The translations under genes were made by a program, and so were the position numbers. This document shows, one piece after another, positions 7,425 through 16,009 of a stretch of 64,000 nucleotides of DNA. The stretch's first letter is position 1. The number at the start of each line of letters is the position of its first letter. Under the pieces are notes generated by a model. It was given only the letters and a program-made list of their open reading frames with translations, ran no database searches and had not been told where the DNA came from. The stretch is taken from NCBI RefSeq assembly GCF_016735495.2, contig NZ_JAERQY020000001.1, positions 1-64,000 on the forward strand. Direction: 5' to 3'. The stretch is from Lysobacter sp. MMG2. GTDB taxonomy: Bacteria > Pseudomonadota > Gammaproteobacteria > Xanthomonadales > Xanthomonadaceae.

Positions 7425-8105
7425 CTATGACTTCGGCATCTCCGCCAGGTACTTCCTAGTCAGCAATACGTTATCGATCCAGTTTGTCGTCAATTGGACC
7501 AACACCTTCAGATCCTCCACATCTTTTGTGTCCCACTTGCGCAAGTAATGAGTCTCGTCATTACCCAGCCATGCTGCGCGCGCCGCACACTGCTTCACGT
7601 TCTCGTCCAGGACGTAGTTATTGATACATGCCGACAACGTTTGAGACCGGATGTCGTCGGCAGCTTCTCGATTACCTGAGATCGCGAAGTCCTTGACAAG
7701 GAACTCAAGAGCTTTTCTGAGCCCGATGCCGACCAATTGATCTAGGCCGGCACTCTTCGCTGCCTCAACCTGCTGGCTAATAGCGGAAAAACTCGGAGAG
7801 ATGTTGGCGACCAACGTTGGAATCGATACAGCTTTGGGCTTCCATGGCTCAACGCTACTGAGTGTTCCCGTGGTTCCCTGCGTGGTGCCCATGCTCGTAA
7901 TGCGGTAGTTGGCAACAAAAACTAACTCGCATTCTGCCGACGTGCACCGATGAACTGCTTGCAAGGATGCGTTACGTACAGACACGTAGGCGCCGAGGAA
8001 CTTGGCGTGGACGTGGCGATGGCACCATGGGCATTCGTCAGGATGTCGGTTGATCCTAGCGCTCTGGGCGGTGCCGCCCAAATCGTGTGCAGTTATGTTG
8101 ATCAC
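7425..8105 (-). CDS. DUF4145-type protein with amino-terminal zinc ribbon
   Basis: A 226-residue protein. Near the start, CPWCH at about 25-29 and CTSAEC at about 54-59 form a likely zinc ribbon. The second half (GIGLRKALEFLVKDF, SACINNYVLDENVKQCA, WLGNDETHYLRKWDTKDVED) matches the helical DUF4145 domain, which is HEPN-like and often found beside restriction or other defence genes. Here it stands alone at the end of the mobile-element border. No nuclease partner is visible. The molecular role is unknown. Confidence 0.6.
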   Translation of the reverse strand: MINITAHDLGGTAQSARINRHPDECPWCHRHVHAKFLGAYVSVRNASLQAVHRCTSAECELVFVANYRITSMGTTQGTTGTLSSVEPWKPKAVSIPTLVANISPSFSAISQQVEAAKSAGLDQLVGIGLRKALEFLVKDFAISGNREAADDIRSQTLSACINNYVLDENVKQCAARAAWLGNDETHYLRKWDTKDVEDLKVLVQLTTNWIDNVLLTRKYLAEMPKS

Positions 8106-8130
8106 GCCCCCTCCGAATCATTGCTCAAGG

Positions 8131-8550
8131 TCATTTGCACGCCTCGCGCACGCTGTCGTCAAGTTGCTGAAGTAGTTCGTAAGTGCGGCGCATGCCTACA
8201 GCCGCCAGAGTGCTTTCGCGAGATGCCTTGGCGGCGTCGCACGCCGAGGCACTTCGGGCGCCATCCGCGCGCACACGATGACCTACCGCCCCCGAGCTTG
8301 TGCCGGCCAAGCCGGACAAATAGCGCGAATCGGCCTCGCCCTGCTTTCGCTGGTAGTAGCGCCGCCAGAGTTCTTCATTGGTGGGCGGCTGTTCCGGCGT
8401 TGCATCCCAAGTCTTGGCGTGCTGATAGCCAGCCGGACAAGGGCCGCTGTAGTAGTGCACTGCCCCGCCCTTCCCCATGCACTTATTCACCACCTGCGCC
8501 GAAGCGCTGCCGCACATCAGTGCGGCGAGCAGCAGCATTCCTTGTCGCAT
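8131..8550 (-). CDS. Small exported protein, DUF4124-like
   Basis: The start at 8550 gives MRQGMLLLAALMCGSASAQ, a clear Sec signal peptide with cleavage after ASA. Another in-frame ATG lies 12 bases upstream at 8562, and neither has ideal ribosome-site spacing. The mature part opens with VNKCMGKGGAVHYYSGPCP, which resembles the DUF4124 fold common in small periplasmic proteins of this group, with paired cysteines. The rest is charged and helical. Length is 139 residues. Its function is unknown. It is divergent from the Hsp70-like gene, with about 200 bases between them. Confidence 0.55.
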   Translation of the reverse strand: MRQGMLLLAALMCGSASAQVVNKCMGKGGAVHYYSGPCPAGYQHAKTWDATPEQPPTNEELWRRYYQRKQGEADSRYLSGLAGTSSGAVGHRVRADGARSASACDAAKASRESTLAAVGMRRTYELLQQLDDSVREACK

Positions 8551-8748
8551 CGCTCCATCCATCCCCCTCAGGACTGAGACGAGCGTAGCAAAAAAGGACC
8601 GGCGGTCAACGACGCGCAGACACCCCCCGTCCGGCTTCGCTATCGCCGTAATCCGGGGCTCCGCGACGATCTTCCGACCCGATTCGTTGGAACCATCAAC
8701 CCCCTTCACGGCAAAATGCCATCAATCCGCCACAGAGTTCAGCACCAG

Positions 8749-10209
8749 ATGCGCATTGGGATTGATTTCGGCACGAGCTATTCGGCTGCCGGCGCCGTCA
8801 TCGAGGGCAAATTGCAGTTGATCCAGTTCGGTGCCGACCAGCAGTTTCGGACCACCGTGTTCTTTCCGCAGCGGCTTCCGGACCTGTCCGAGTTCGAGCT
8901 CACCGACGCCCTGCAGGACGAGATCCAGAAGCTGACCGGCGAGTTCCGGCGAGACCAGTCCAAGCGACATGCGGAGCTCCGCGCACGTCGCGAAGAAGCG
9001 ATGAGGCGGCCGGAACCGCAGCGGACCCATGAGCTGAACATGATCCCCTCGCCTCGCGTTCGAACGGATCTGGAACTGGAAAGGGATGCTCGCGCGCTCG
9101 TGCGCCGCCGCTGGGCCGCCGAGGAGATGCGCAAGGCGATGCTGGAAGGCGCGGACCTGCAGCGGGCGTTGTACGGCGAGGAAGCGGTCGATGCCTTCAT
9201 CGAGGGCAGCGCAGGCCAGTTGGTGGTTTCGCCGAAGTCGATGCTGGGCTACAGGCTGGAAGCACGTGCGCGCGACACGTTGCTGGGCATCGCCACGCAG
9301 TTGCTCCGGCACATCCGGCTCACCGCCAGCGCCCAGCTCGGTTGCGACGTTAGGGCGGCGATTCTGGGGCGTCCGGTGCGTTTTCGCAGCTCCATGAAGG
9401 AGGCTGGCGGAGTGCAGGCACTGGAGATCCTCACGGACGCGTCGTATGCCGCCGGCTTTGACGAAGTCGAATTCCTCGAAGAGCCGGCCGCGGCGGCGTA
9501 TGGCTATCACCAGGGCAGCGAACGCCCTCGCCGGACGTTGATCCTCGATATCGGTGGCGGAACGACGGACATGGCCGTTGCCGATGTCGGCGGGCCAGGG
9601 GCTGCGCCCATCGTGCATGGTTCATGGGGCGAGCCGGTCGGCGGCACCGACGTGGACATCGAGTTGAGCATGCGCAGCGTCATGCCGCTGTTCGGCAAGG
9701 GAGTGACGGACACGCCGGTGCATCGGTTCTACGAGGCGTCGGCCGTGCAGGATCTGCAACGCCAGGCGAAGTTTCGCGAGACGTCGTTCGAGCACGTCGT
9801 CGCTCCCTATGGCCATCGGCTTGAGACCTTGAAGGAAGCAGGTCACACCGTGCGCCTGAATCGCGCCGTCGAGCGCGCCAAGATTCGACTGAGCGAAGCC
9901 AGCAACGTGACGCTGGGGCTCGACTTCATAGAGGCCGGTCTGCTCGCGCACATCGATGCGCAACGATTGAGCGACGCGGCAACGCCCTTCCTGTTCCAGT
10001 TGCGCTCGTTGATGGAGCGTGCCCGTGCCGAACTGAACGCACCGCCGGAGACGGTCTATCTCACAGGCGGCATGTCACGCTCGCCTTACGTGCCGCTGCT
10101 CGTCAAAGAGATCTTCCCGGACGCCGAACTGGTGGCCGGCAATGCATCGCTGGGCGTGGTGACGGGACTGGCTCACGCGGCGGCCAGCCACAGAAGCGAC
10201 CAGAAGTAG
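8749..10209 (+). CDS. Hsp70-family protein, YegD-like
   Basis: I start at the ATG at 8749, giving MRIGIDFGTSYSAAGAV, the phosphate-1 loop of the actin/Hsp70 ATPase fold. A longer frame opens 33 bases earlier without conserved sequence. Further landmarks are FLEEPAAAAYGY (connect-1 region), LILDIGGGTTDMAVADVGG (phosphate-2) and VYLTGGMSRSPYVP (adenosine motif). At about 486 residues it is too short for DnaK and has no substrate-binding domain, which fits the YegD group of Hsp70-like proteins. A charged insertion lies at about residues 55-130. It borders the injection-system cluster, but there is no direct evidence that it serves it. Confidence 0.75.
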   Translation: MRIGIDFGTSYSAAGAVIEGKLQLIQFGADQQFRTTVFFPQRLPDLSEFELTDALQDEIQKLTGEFRRDQSKRHAELRARREEAMRRPEPQRTHELNMIPSPRVRTDLELERDARALVRRRWAAEEMRKAMLEGADLQRALYGEEAVDAFIEGSAGQLVVSPKSMLGYRLEARARDTLLGIATQLLRHIRLTASAQLGCDVRAAILGRPVRFRSSMKEAGGVQALEILTDASYAAGFDEVEFLEEPAAAAYGYHQGSERPRRTLILDIGGGTTDMAVADVGGPGAAPIVHGSWGEPVGGTDVDIELSMRSVMPLFGKGVTDTPVHRFYEASAVQDLQRQAKFRETSFEHVVAPYGHRLETLKEAGHTVRLNRAVERAKIRLSEASNVTLGLDFIEAGLLAHIDAQRLSDAATPFLFQLRSLMERARAELNAPPETVYLTGGMSRSPYVPLLVKEIFPDAELVAGNASLGVVTGLAHAAASHRSDQK

Positions 10210-10606
10210 CCCCGATACCAAACGTGTCCACAATTGGTGAATCACGGTACCCCTGTCCCACCAAACCCGGTTCAGACGGGCAAAACAGAGGGCTTTGCGC
10301 TGCATGGCGATCAATACTCGCCGCGCAGGATTTCCGCTTAGGGGCGAAAGTGGCGTTGTAGGTAGCGAGCGTTGACGCCGACTTCGCGCTCGATACTGCC
10401 TCGATCCGCACCACCAACAGGTGCGCCCGCAGCGGCGTGAACCTGGCCACGGAAGGCGATGCCATGACCTTCGTGAATTCACTCAAGAACGCTAGTCCGG
10501 GCCGTATCGGCCCGTCGCGAGATCGCGAACACCGCTTTTTCCGCTTCTGTGCCGACGCGGTTTCAACGAAGGCCGCTGCGGTGAAGAGCCAAGCCTGGGT
10601 TGTCAG
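10210..10606. other. Intergenic stretch without a supported gene
   Basis: This gap lies between the Hsp70-like gene and the LuxR-type gene. The only forward frame worth mention is a 48-residue one at 10464-10610 whose stop overlaps the next ATG (ATGA). It has no recognisable sequence and no ribosome site, so I do not call it. No clear promoter or terminator hairpin was found. Confidence 0.4.
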
Positions 10607-11290
10607 ATGAACCTGCTGGTATTCACCCCTGTGCGACTCCTGGGCGATGGCCTGGCGGCTTCGCTCGCCTCCCGCCGCGGCGTTGACGTTCGCGCCGTTG
10701 TCAACGCATTCGCTGATCTGCACGCCGCCATCCAGGCGCACGACGTCGATCTGATGCTGATCGATGTCACGCAGGGCATCGACCTGTCGGAGGTGCGCGC
10801 GATCGCGCAGGCGCACCCGGACATCCTGTTGGTGGCACTCGGGCTGGACGAACAGCGTCAGAACGTCATCCGCTGCGGCCGGGCCGGCTTCACCGGTTAC
10901 GTGCCGCGCGATGCTTCGATCGAAGAGCTGTGCAACGCGCTGTCGGACGTGGTGCACGGCCGCCTCGCCTGCCCTGCCGAGATTTCGTGCGGCCTGTTAC
11001 GCGCCTTGTTCCGGATGAATGAATCGCCCGACGACCCTGGCGTGACGGGCAAGCAGCTCAGTCGGCGCGAATGCGACGTGATGCACTTGATCGAGCGCGG
11101 CCTGTCGAACAAGGAAATCGCGCGAGAACTGTGCCTGAGCGTGTCCACGGTGAAGCACCACGTGCACCACATCCTGGAGAAGCTGGAGTTGTCGCGGCGC
11201 ACGCAGGCGATGCATCGCGCGCGCGAGGAGCCATGGATTGCGCAGCCGGAAGCGGTGAAGCATCTGGAGGATCGCGGACGGGCTCCGTGA
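10607..11290 (+). CDS. LuxR/NarL-type regulator with atypical receiver domain
   Basis: A 227-residue protein. Residues 1-115 have the shape of a receiver domain and D53 stands where the phosphorylated Asp belongs (DLMLIDV). The acidic pair that should follow the first strand is replaced by Thr-Pro, and the usual Lys near the end (GYLLKDAS in relatives) is Arg in GYVPRDAS. Phosphorylation is therefore doubtful. The carboxyl half has a full NarL-type helix-turn-helix (LSRRECDVMHLIERGLSNKE, then STVKHHVHHILEKL). It converges on the end of the injection-system cluster, 26 bases from the last cargo gene. LuxR-type genes are known in other eCIS loci, so regulation of the cluster is a reasonable inference. 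Confidence 0.75.
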   Translation: MNLLVFTPVRLLGDGLAASLASRRGVDVRAVVNAFADLHAAIQAHDVDLMLIDVTQGIDLSEVRAIAQAHPDILLVALGLDEQRQNVIRCGRAGFTGYVPRDASIEELCNALSDVVHGRLACPAEISCGLLRALFRMNESPDDPGVTGKQLSRRECDVMHLIERGLSNKEIARELCLSVSTVKHHVHHILEKLELSRRTQAMHRAREEPWIAQPEAVKHLEDRGRAP

Positions 11291-11316
11291 AATGACGTCC
11301 GTGGCGACGCGTGCAC

Positions 11317-12717
11317 TCAGAGGCTGTTCCAGGGACGCTTCGCCGGAATGTACGCCTCCTTGTCTTCGATCAGCGAACTGAAAGGTGGGCCTGGCAGGCC
11401 TGTGGACATGGTCTTGTCGAACTTGCGGTAGAAGGCCTTGCAGGTAAAGGGATTGACCGTGTGGTCGATGTTGGGGAACACCGGCTTCTTGCCCCGTGGA
11501 GGGACCGATACCGCGGAGTGATCGCTTTCGCGCTTCGTGGTCGTGTCGCTGTAGACATGGTCCACCAGATACCCGGACAGCGCTCCGTAGTAGGAGATCG
11601 CAGGCTGCCACGGGAACGTGGACGTTTCGAGGAGGAATCGCTCTACCTTGCCGACGCAATCGTCATGGTCCTTGCCCCGAAGATGCGTTCTTTCCGGCGT
11701 GAGCCTTCTGACATTGGACAGGAACCTTCCCGTGATCAGCGAGTAAGTGAGCACGAAATCCGACCAGTGCTCCAATTCCTGACCAAGAATCATCGGCTCG
11801 ACCTCGGGCATCACTCGTTTTATGACCTTCTTGAATGTTCCTCCCGTTTCGTACGGGCAGCCCGAGACACTTTGATCCTGCACGGGGAAACTGCGGTCCG
11901 GCTCATCCGAGAAATCGCCGACGGTGATGAAGATCTCGAACCTGGGTTGAGGCAGTTCCCAATCCGCGATGCATTTGAAACACGGCTCCGGCAAAACAGG
12001 TTCCGTGCGCACGCTCACCGGCTTCAAGTTATCGAAGCCAGGAATGTTCGCGCCCAACGGCGGATTCTCCGGGATGTGCGCACGAGACACCTGCCGCTTC
12101 CTGACCACGTCGAGCAGCTCATTGCCGTTGATCCTGGTGATGCTCGGCAGTGGAATCGGCGGAAGCGGCTCTGCTTCCATGCTGACGGGGCCGTCGTTGC
12201 AGGCCGGTGTCGGCGGCTGCTTCAGCATTTGCGCATCGAGCGCGGCGATCGTCCGTGATCCCACGACAGGATCGGAAGGTGAGATCCCCGCTTGCGCCTT
12301 GTACCTTGAAACCGCGCTTGCGGTTTCATTGCCGAAGCTCCCGTCCGCGCCCCACTTTGGCAGCGGGAACCCGAGGTCCATCAAAGCCTGCTGGACTTTG
12401 AGAACCGCATCTCCCGTCGCGCCGGAATGCAGGAAGTGCTCCGCCTTTCCATCGAAGATGCTCTCCAGCCGGGCATCGCCCCTGAAACGCTCCGACTGCA
12501 GGCCTTGTCGCTCGGCAGGATCACGGGCATCCCCGTCTGCCTGCGCCAGACGCGCCCTGTCCATCACATTCCGAATTCCCTGATTGCCAACACGCTGCTT
12601 GAGCGTTGTTGCGCTCGACGACTCCCGCTCGTTCGACGGTCGGGCCGCGATGGAGGGCGAAATCGGGCGCCGCTCGATACGGTCGGTCTTACGGTCTGCG
12701 GCGGACTCATGGATCAT
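11317..12717 (-). CDS. Probable eCIS cargo protein with peptidoglycan-binding domain
   Basis: The ATG at 12717 gives a 466-residue protein. A frame beginning with TTG at 12795 is longer, but the shorter form aligns better: its LKQRVGNQG motif falls at residues 39-47, as LQQRLGNRG falls at 37-45 in the neighbouring DUF4157 protein. Both also carry an ERRP segment before it. A PG_binding_1-type repeat lies at about residues 83-164 (LHSGATGDAVLKVQQALMDL, WGADGSFGNETASAV). The remaining 300 residues, with several cysteines and a conserved-looking end (PFTCKAFYRKFDKT), are unrecognised and may be the active part. It is the last gene of the cluster. Peptidoglycan-binding repeats are found in other eCIS cargo. 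Confidence 0.6.
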   Translation of the reverse strand: MIHESAADRKTDRIERRPISPSIAARPSNERESSSATTLKQRVGNQGIRNVMDRARLAQADGDARDPAERQGLQSERFRGDARLESIFDGKAEHFLHSGATGDAVLKVQQALMDLGFPLPKWGADGSFGNETASAVSRYKAQAGISPSDPVVGSRTIAALDAQMLKQPPTPACNDGPVSMEAEPLPPIPLPSITRINGNELLDVVRKRQVSRAHIPENPPLGANIPGFDNLKPVSVRTEPVLPEPCFKCIADWELPQPRFEIFITVGDFSDEPDRSFPVQDQSVSGCPYETGGTFKKVIKRVMPEVEPMILGQELEHWSDFVLTYSLITGRFLSNVRRLTPERTHLRGKDHDDCVGKVERFLLETSTFPWQPAISYYGALSGYLVDHVYSDTTTKRESDHSAVSVPPRGKKPVFPNIDHTVNPFTCKAFYRKFDKTMSTGLPGPPFSSLIEDKEAYIPAKRPWNSL

Positions 12718-12797
12718 CGCGAATCCCGACGGTGCGCACTTCTGGGACAACGAAACAGGACTTCGTTCGAGGACACCAGGAAACGTCCGCGCCAACG

Positions 12798-15700
12798 TCA
12801 GTCGGGCTTCAATCTGTACGCCTTTCCGCCACTGTCCACTTCATACACCCAGGTCCTTCCGGTTTCATTCACCACGATCAACAGTCTCTCCACGCGGTTC
12901 TTGCGAACGGAGGAACGTATCCGGCCGGCCATGTCCTCTCCGACAACCTCCTCCAGCCTGTGCTTCATCGTGTTGAAGTTCCTTCCGGTGATCCAGCTGT
13001 CGCTCAACTGCGGCCCGCTCCTCGACTTGCCCATCTTCACCGTGTGCAGATCTCCATCGAACCCTTGAACGAACTTCGTCTCGGAGATCGTGTAATCGAA
13101 GTGGGTTCGATCCTTTGGCATCCATACGTTGTCGATGCCCGGGCCTCGGTCCGGATTCTCGGTGCGCGTGATTCCGCCCAGGTTGGCGTACTGCTTGTCG
13201 AGCATGTGGTCGGAGGCCACCTCACCGAAGTTACCCTTGGTCGTCTGATGCAGGCGGATATCGTCGACCGCAAGGGATGGATACCCGTCGTAATCGAAAT
13301 CGTCAGGCAGGTGCCGCCTGGTGTAGAAGTCCAGTTCATCGGTGATATCGGGATTGAGGAAGTCGCCGACGCAGTCTTCCGATGCCCTGCACCAGCCCTT
13401 TGCACCCCGTTGGCGTTTCCATCGGTGGCCATTGGGCAATTCGATTTCGATGGCGTCTCCGACCACTCTTACGGGAGACCGGATCGCCGTCGCGAACTCC
13501 GCTTCCAGGTACTCGGGCTTGAGCTTCTTCGCGTCCGTCTCACGACGCGCTTCTTCAAGAAGGTTGGTTCTTTCCGCATCGCCCATCCTCTCGCCCTTGG
13601 GTCTCTTCTCCTTCAGCCTCTTTGCCGTGGATGCGGAGACCTTGGAGAGCACTTTCTGGCCCAGCTTCTGAATCAGCAGTTGGAACGTCGTCTCGTACAC
13701 CTGGGCCAATTTCGCCGACGCCTGCTGGGTCTGCACCACGCCCTTGGACTGCTTGGCTTCATCCAGCACCTCGACAAACGACTTGATCAACAGCGCAAGC
13801 TCAATCTTGTCCCGGACGTCATCGAACAGTTCCAGCAGGTTGTAGATGATCGAGATCGCCCTCCCCCACGGCCCCAGGTATCCGACGCCGGTCATGACGG
13901 CCTTCTTGACCGCCTTGTCCTTGACATATTCCTCGAGGATCTCCCAAAGAATCTTGTCGAGATTGCCGAGCAGCGCGACGATGCCCTGCGCGGCGAATCC
14001 CTTCGTGATGGACCATTCCACGGCGGTCATCAGTCGGATCGAAGGCTCCAGCGCAATGATCTTGCTGTCGGCGTTCGCCAGTATGTTCGCGAACGTCGTC
14101 AACTCGGATGCGTTGAGCTGGTTGATCAGATTCGGGCCGATCGCCTGAGCGTCCGCGCTGACCTTGCTGAGGAACAGGTACGGATTGACGCCGCTGGTTT
14201 GAATGCCGGCCTTGACCTTGGCGGCCGAGAGCGTTGCGCCCAGGGCCAGCCCCCTGGGTGCGTAGTTGTAGAAGTCCTCGATCGCGCGCAGTCCGGAAGG
14301 ATGCGACTTGCGGAAGGCGCTTATGGCCGCAGCGTCGAAGTAGCTCCACCGGAATGCGGACGCCGTCAACCACTTGTCGAGGGCGGCCTGTCCAAGCGAT
14401 GCGAGTACGTACGCCGTGAGGCCCGTGGTGTAGGCCTTCATTACGGCAGTGTGCAGAGGCACTTCTTCATGCATCACGAAATGCCCATACAGCCAGGGAA
14501 TGTCGGGCATCTTCAGCAGCTTGGAGATCGACCGCTTCTTGACGGTCGAATACTCCTTGATGCCCAACGAACGGCTGTACGACGCGGGAATGCCGTTGCC
14601 GTAAAGATCCCAGCCCAGGTCGTTCCAGCTTTCGTAGTAGGCCGCCTGCGTGCCGCGTTGCCTGGACTTCGTGGACTCGACCAGTTCGGTCGAAGGCGAC
14701 ACCAACGGGTGGATGATGTTCCAGGCGAAGTTCGGGAAGGCGTTTCCGCCATCCCATTGCTGGATGTGTTCGTCGTCGATGAAGCTCGAATCGGTGAGAT
14801 CGGGCTTGAGCATGTTGGCCTTGAACCTGGCCAGCGTGTCCTCCTCGGTATTGGAGGGTGCGTCGTAGGTTTCGATCAGCCACGCCAGATACTCTTCCTC
14901 CGGATACTCCTCGCTGCCGAAGGAGTTCACGACCGAATCGTGGTAGGCGGCCTTCTGAAGCCGGAAGTCCTCGCTTCGAAGCATCAGGATCTTGCGCTCG
15001 GCACTCGCGCCGTGTCCGACCCAGGTCGTTGCGTAGTCCAGATCCTCCTGGAAGCGGCTCTCCCTTTCGCTGAGCTCCTCCCCGGATTCTTCTTCGTGCT
15101 CCTCCTCCTGTCCCGGCGGGTCTTCCTGCTCCAGCAGATACAGCAACTCCAGCACGACCCCTTCGGGGACGAACGTCGGCGCAGCTTCGGTGGCGGGTTC
15201 TTCCGGCTGCACGCCGGGCTCGTCGTCGCGCTGCACGGTGCCGGTGCTCGCGCCTTTCTGCTGCAGCACGTGGGTCAGTTCGTGCGCGAGCAATCGCTGC
15301 CCTTCTTCGGAATGGGGCGCGTACTGGCCTGGCGCGAAAGCGATGTTCTGGCCGACCGTGAATGCCCTGGCATTGATTGACTGGGCGATGTTTCCCGCCT
15401 CGGTGCCGGCGTGAATGCGCACCTGACCGAAGTCGGCGCCGAATCGTGGCTCGAAGAAGTTCCGGGCGAACGAGGGCAGCGCACTGCCCTTGCCTGTCAG
15501 CGCGTTGATGCTGGCCGACAGCGAGCTATTGAACGGTGCGGCATTGGCGGACGCTTCCTTTCTCTGGACCTGGGTGTGGTCTTCCTCTTCCTCACACTTG
15601 GCGCAACGTCGCTGGATGGTCGCGTCGGTGGCCGCGTGCGAAACATGCGGTGCCGACGGTGCTTCCGCCATGCGCATGACCTGGTCGGCCACGTGGTCCG

Positions 15701-15956
15701 CTTCGCGTTCGAGGATGTCACCTGGCTGGCTGATCGAGAGCGAGGCGCCTGTTGTGGCATGGTTCGGCGCGGCCATGCCCGCGCTGGATTTGGCGGAGAT
15801 CTGGCCGGCAATGGCTTGCGTGCCCCGGTTGCCGAGGCGCTGCTGCAAGCCCGTTCCGATCGCGCTCGCGCGGCCCGCCACCACGGGGGCGCGCGCGATC
15901 GCCACGGGCCGTCGTTCGACGGTCGAAGCTTTCACCGATTTGCGTTCGCGGTCCAT
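12798..15956 (-). CDS. eCIS cargo toxin: DUF4157 domain with PD-(D/E)XK-like nuclease end
   Basis: A 1052-residue protein. After a short leader with LQQRLGNRG (37-45) and DILEREADHVADQVM (80-94) comes a DUF4157 domain (about 152-232) with the metalloprotease-like HELTHV at 225-230. This is the hallmark of proteins loaded in eCIS particles. A long helical middle follows (about 250-850). The end resembles polymorphic-toxin nucleases of the restriction-endonuclease fold: GNFGE at 908-912, GIDNVW from about 940, an E-x-K in SETKF (958-962) and LSDSWI near 984-989. I infer a DNA-cutting toxin delivered or released by the particle. No immunity gene is evident beside it. The domain calls come from motifs only. 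Confidence 0.7.
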   Translation of the reverse strand: MDRERKSVKASTVERRPVAIARAPVVAGRASAIGTGLQQRLGNRGTQAIAGQISAKSSAGMAAPNHATTGASLSISQPGDILEREADHVADQVMRMAEAPSAPHVSHAATDATIQRRCAKCEEEEDHTQVQRKEASANAAPFNSSLSASINALTGKGSALPSFARNFFEPRFGADFGQVRIHAGTEAGNIAQSINARAFTVGQNIAFAPGQYAPHSEEGQRLLAHELTHVLQQKGASTGTVQRDDEPGVQPEEPATEAAPTFVPEGVVLELLYLLEQEDPPGQEEEHEEESGEELSERESRFQEDLDYATTWVGHGASAERKILMLRSEDFRLQKAAYHDSVVNSFGSEEYPEEEYLAWLIETYDAPSNTEEDTLARFKANMLKPDLTDSSFIDDEHIQQWDGGNAFPNFAWNIIHPLVSPSTELVESTKSRQRGTQAAYYESWNDLGWDLYGNGIPASYSRSLGIKEYSTVKKRSISKLLKMPDIPWLYGHFVMHEEVPLHTAVMKAYTTGLTAYVLASLGQAALDKWLTASAFRWSYFDAAAISAFRKSHPSGLRAIEDFYNYAPRGLALGATLSAAKVKAGIQTSGVNPYLFLSKVSADAQAIGPNLINQLNASELTTFANILANADSKIIALEPSIRLMTAVEWSITKGFAAQGIVALLGNLDKILWEILEEYVKDKAVKKAVMTGVGYLGPWGRAISIIYNLLELFDDVRDKIELALLIKSFVEVLDEAKQSKGVVQTQQASAKLAQVYETTFQLLIQKLGQKVLSKVSASTAKRLKEKRPKGERMGDAERTNLLEEARRETDAKKLKPEYLEAEFATAIRSPVRVVGDAIEIELPNGHRWKRQRGAKGWCRASEDCVGDFLNPDITDELDFYTRRHLPDDFDYDGYPSLAVDDIRLHQTTKGNFGEVASDHMLDKQYANLGGITRTENPDRGPGIDNVWMPKDRTHFDYTISETKFVQGFDGDLHTVKMGKSRSGPQLSDSWITGRNFNTMKHRLEEVVGEDMAGRIRSSVRKNRVERLLIVVNETGRTWVYEVDSGGKAYRLKPD

Positions 15957-16009
15957 TCCACGCGTTCCGCTGCGTCACACCCCGGACGATGACGTGCCCG
16001 GGGCCGGCA

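Noticed and set aside
10464-10610. 48-codon forward frame ending in ATGA overlap with the LuxR-type gene
   Set aside because: It has no ribosome site and no recognisable sequence. One short overlap is not enough to call a gene.
12606-15380. 924-codon forward frame opposite the DUF4157 protein
   Set aside because: It is an antisense shadow in GC-rich DNA. The minus strand carries a domain-bearing gene over the same span, and the forward product has no recognisable motif.
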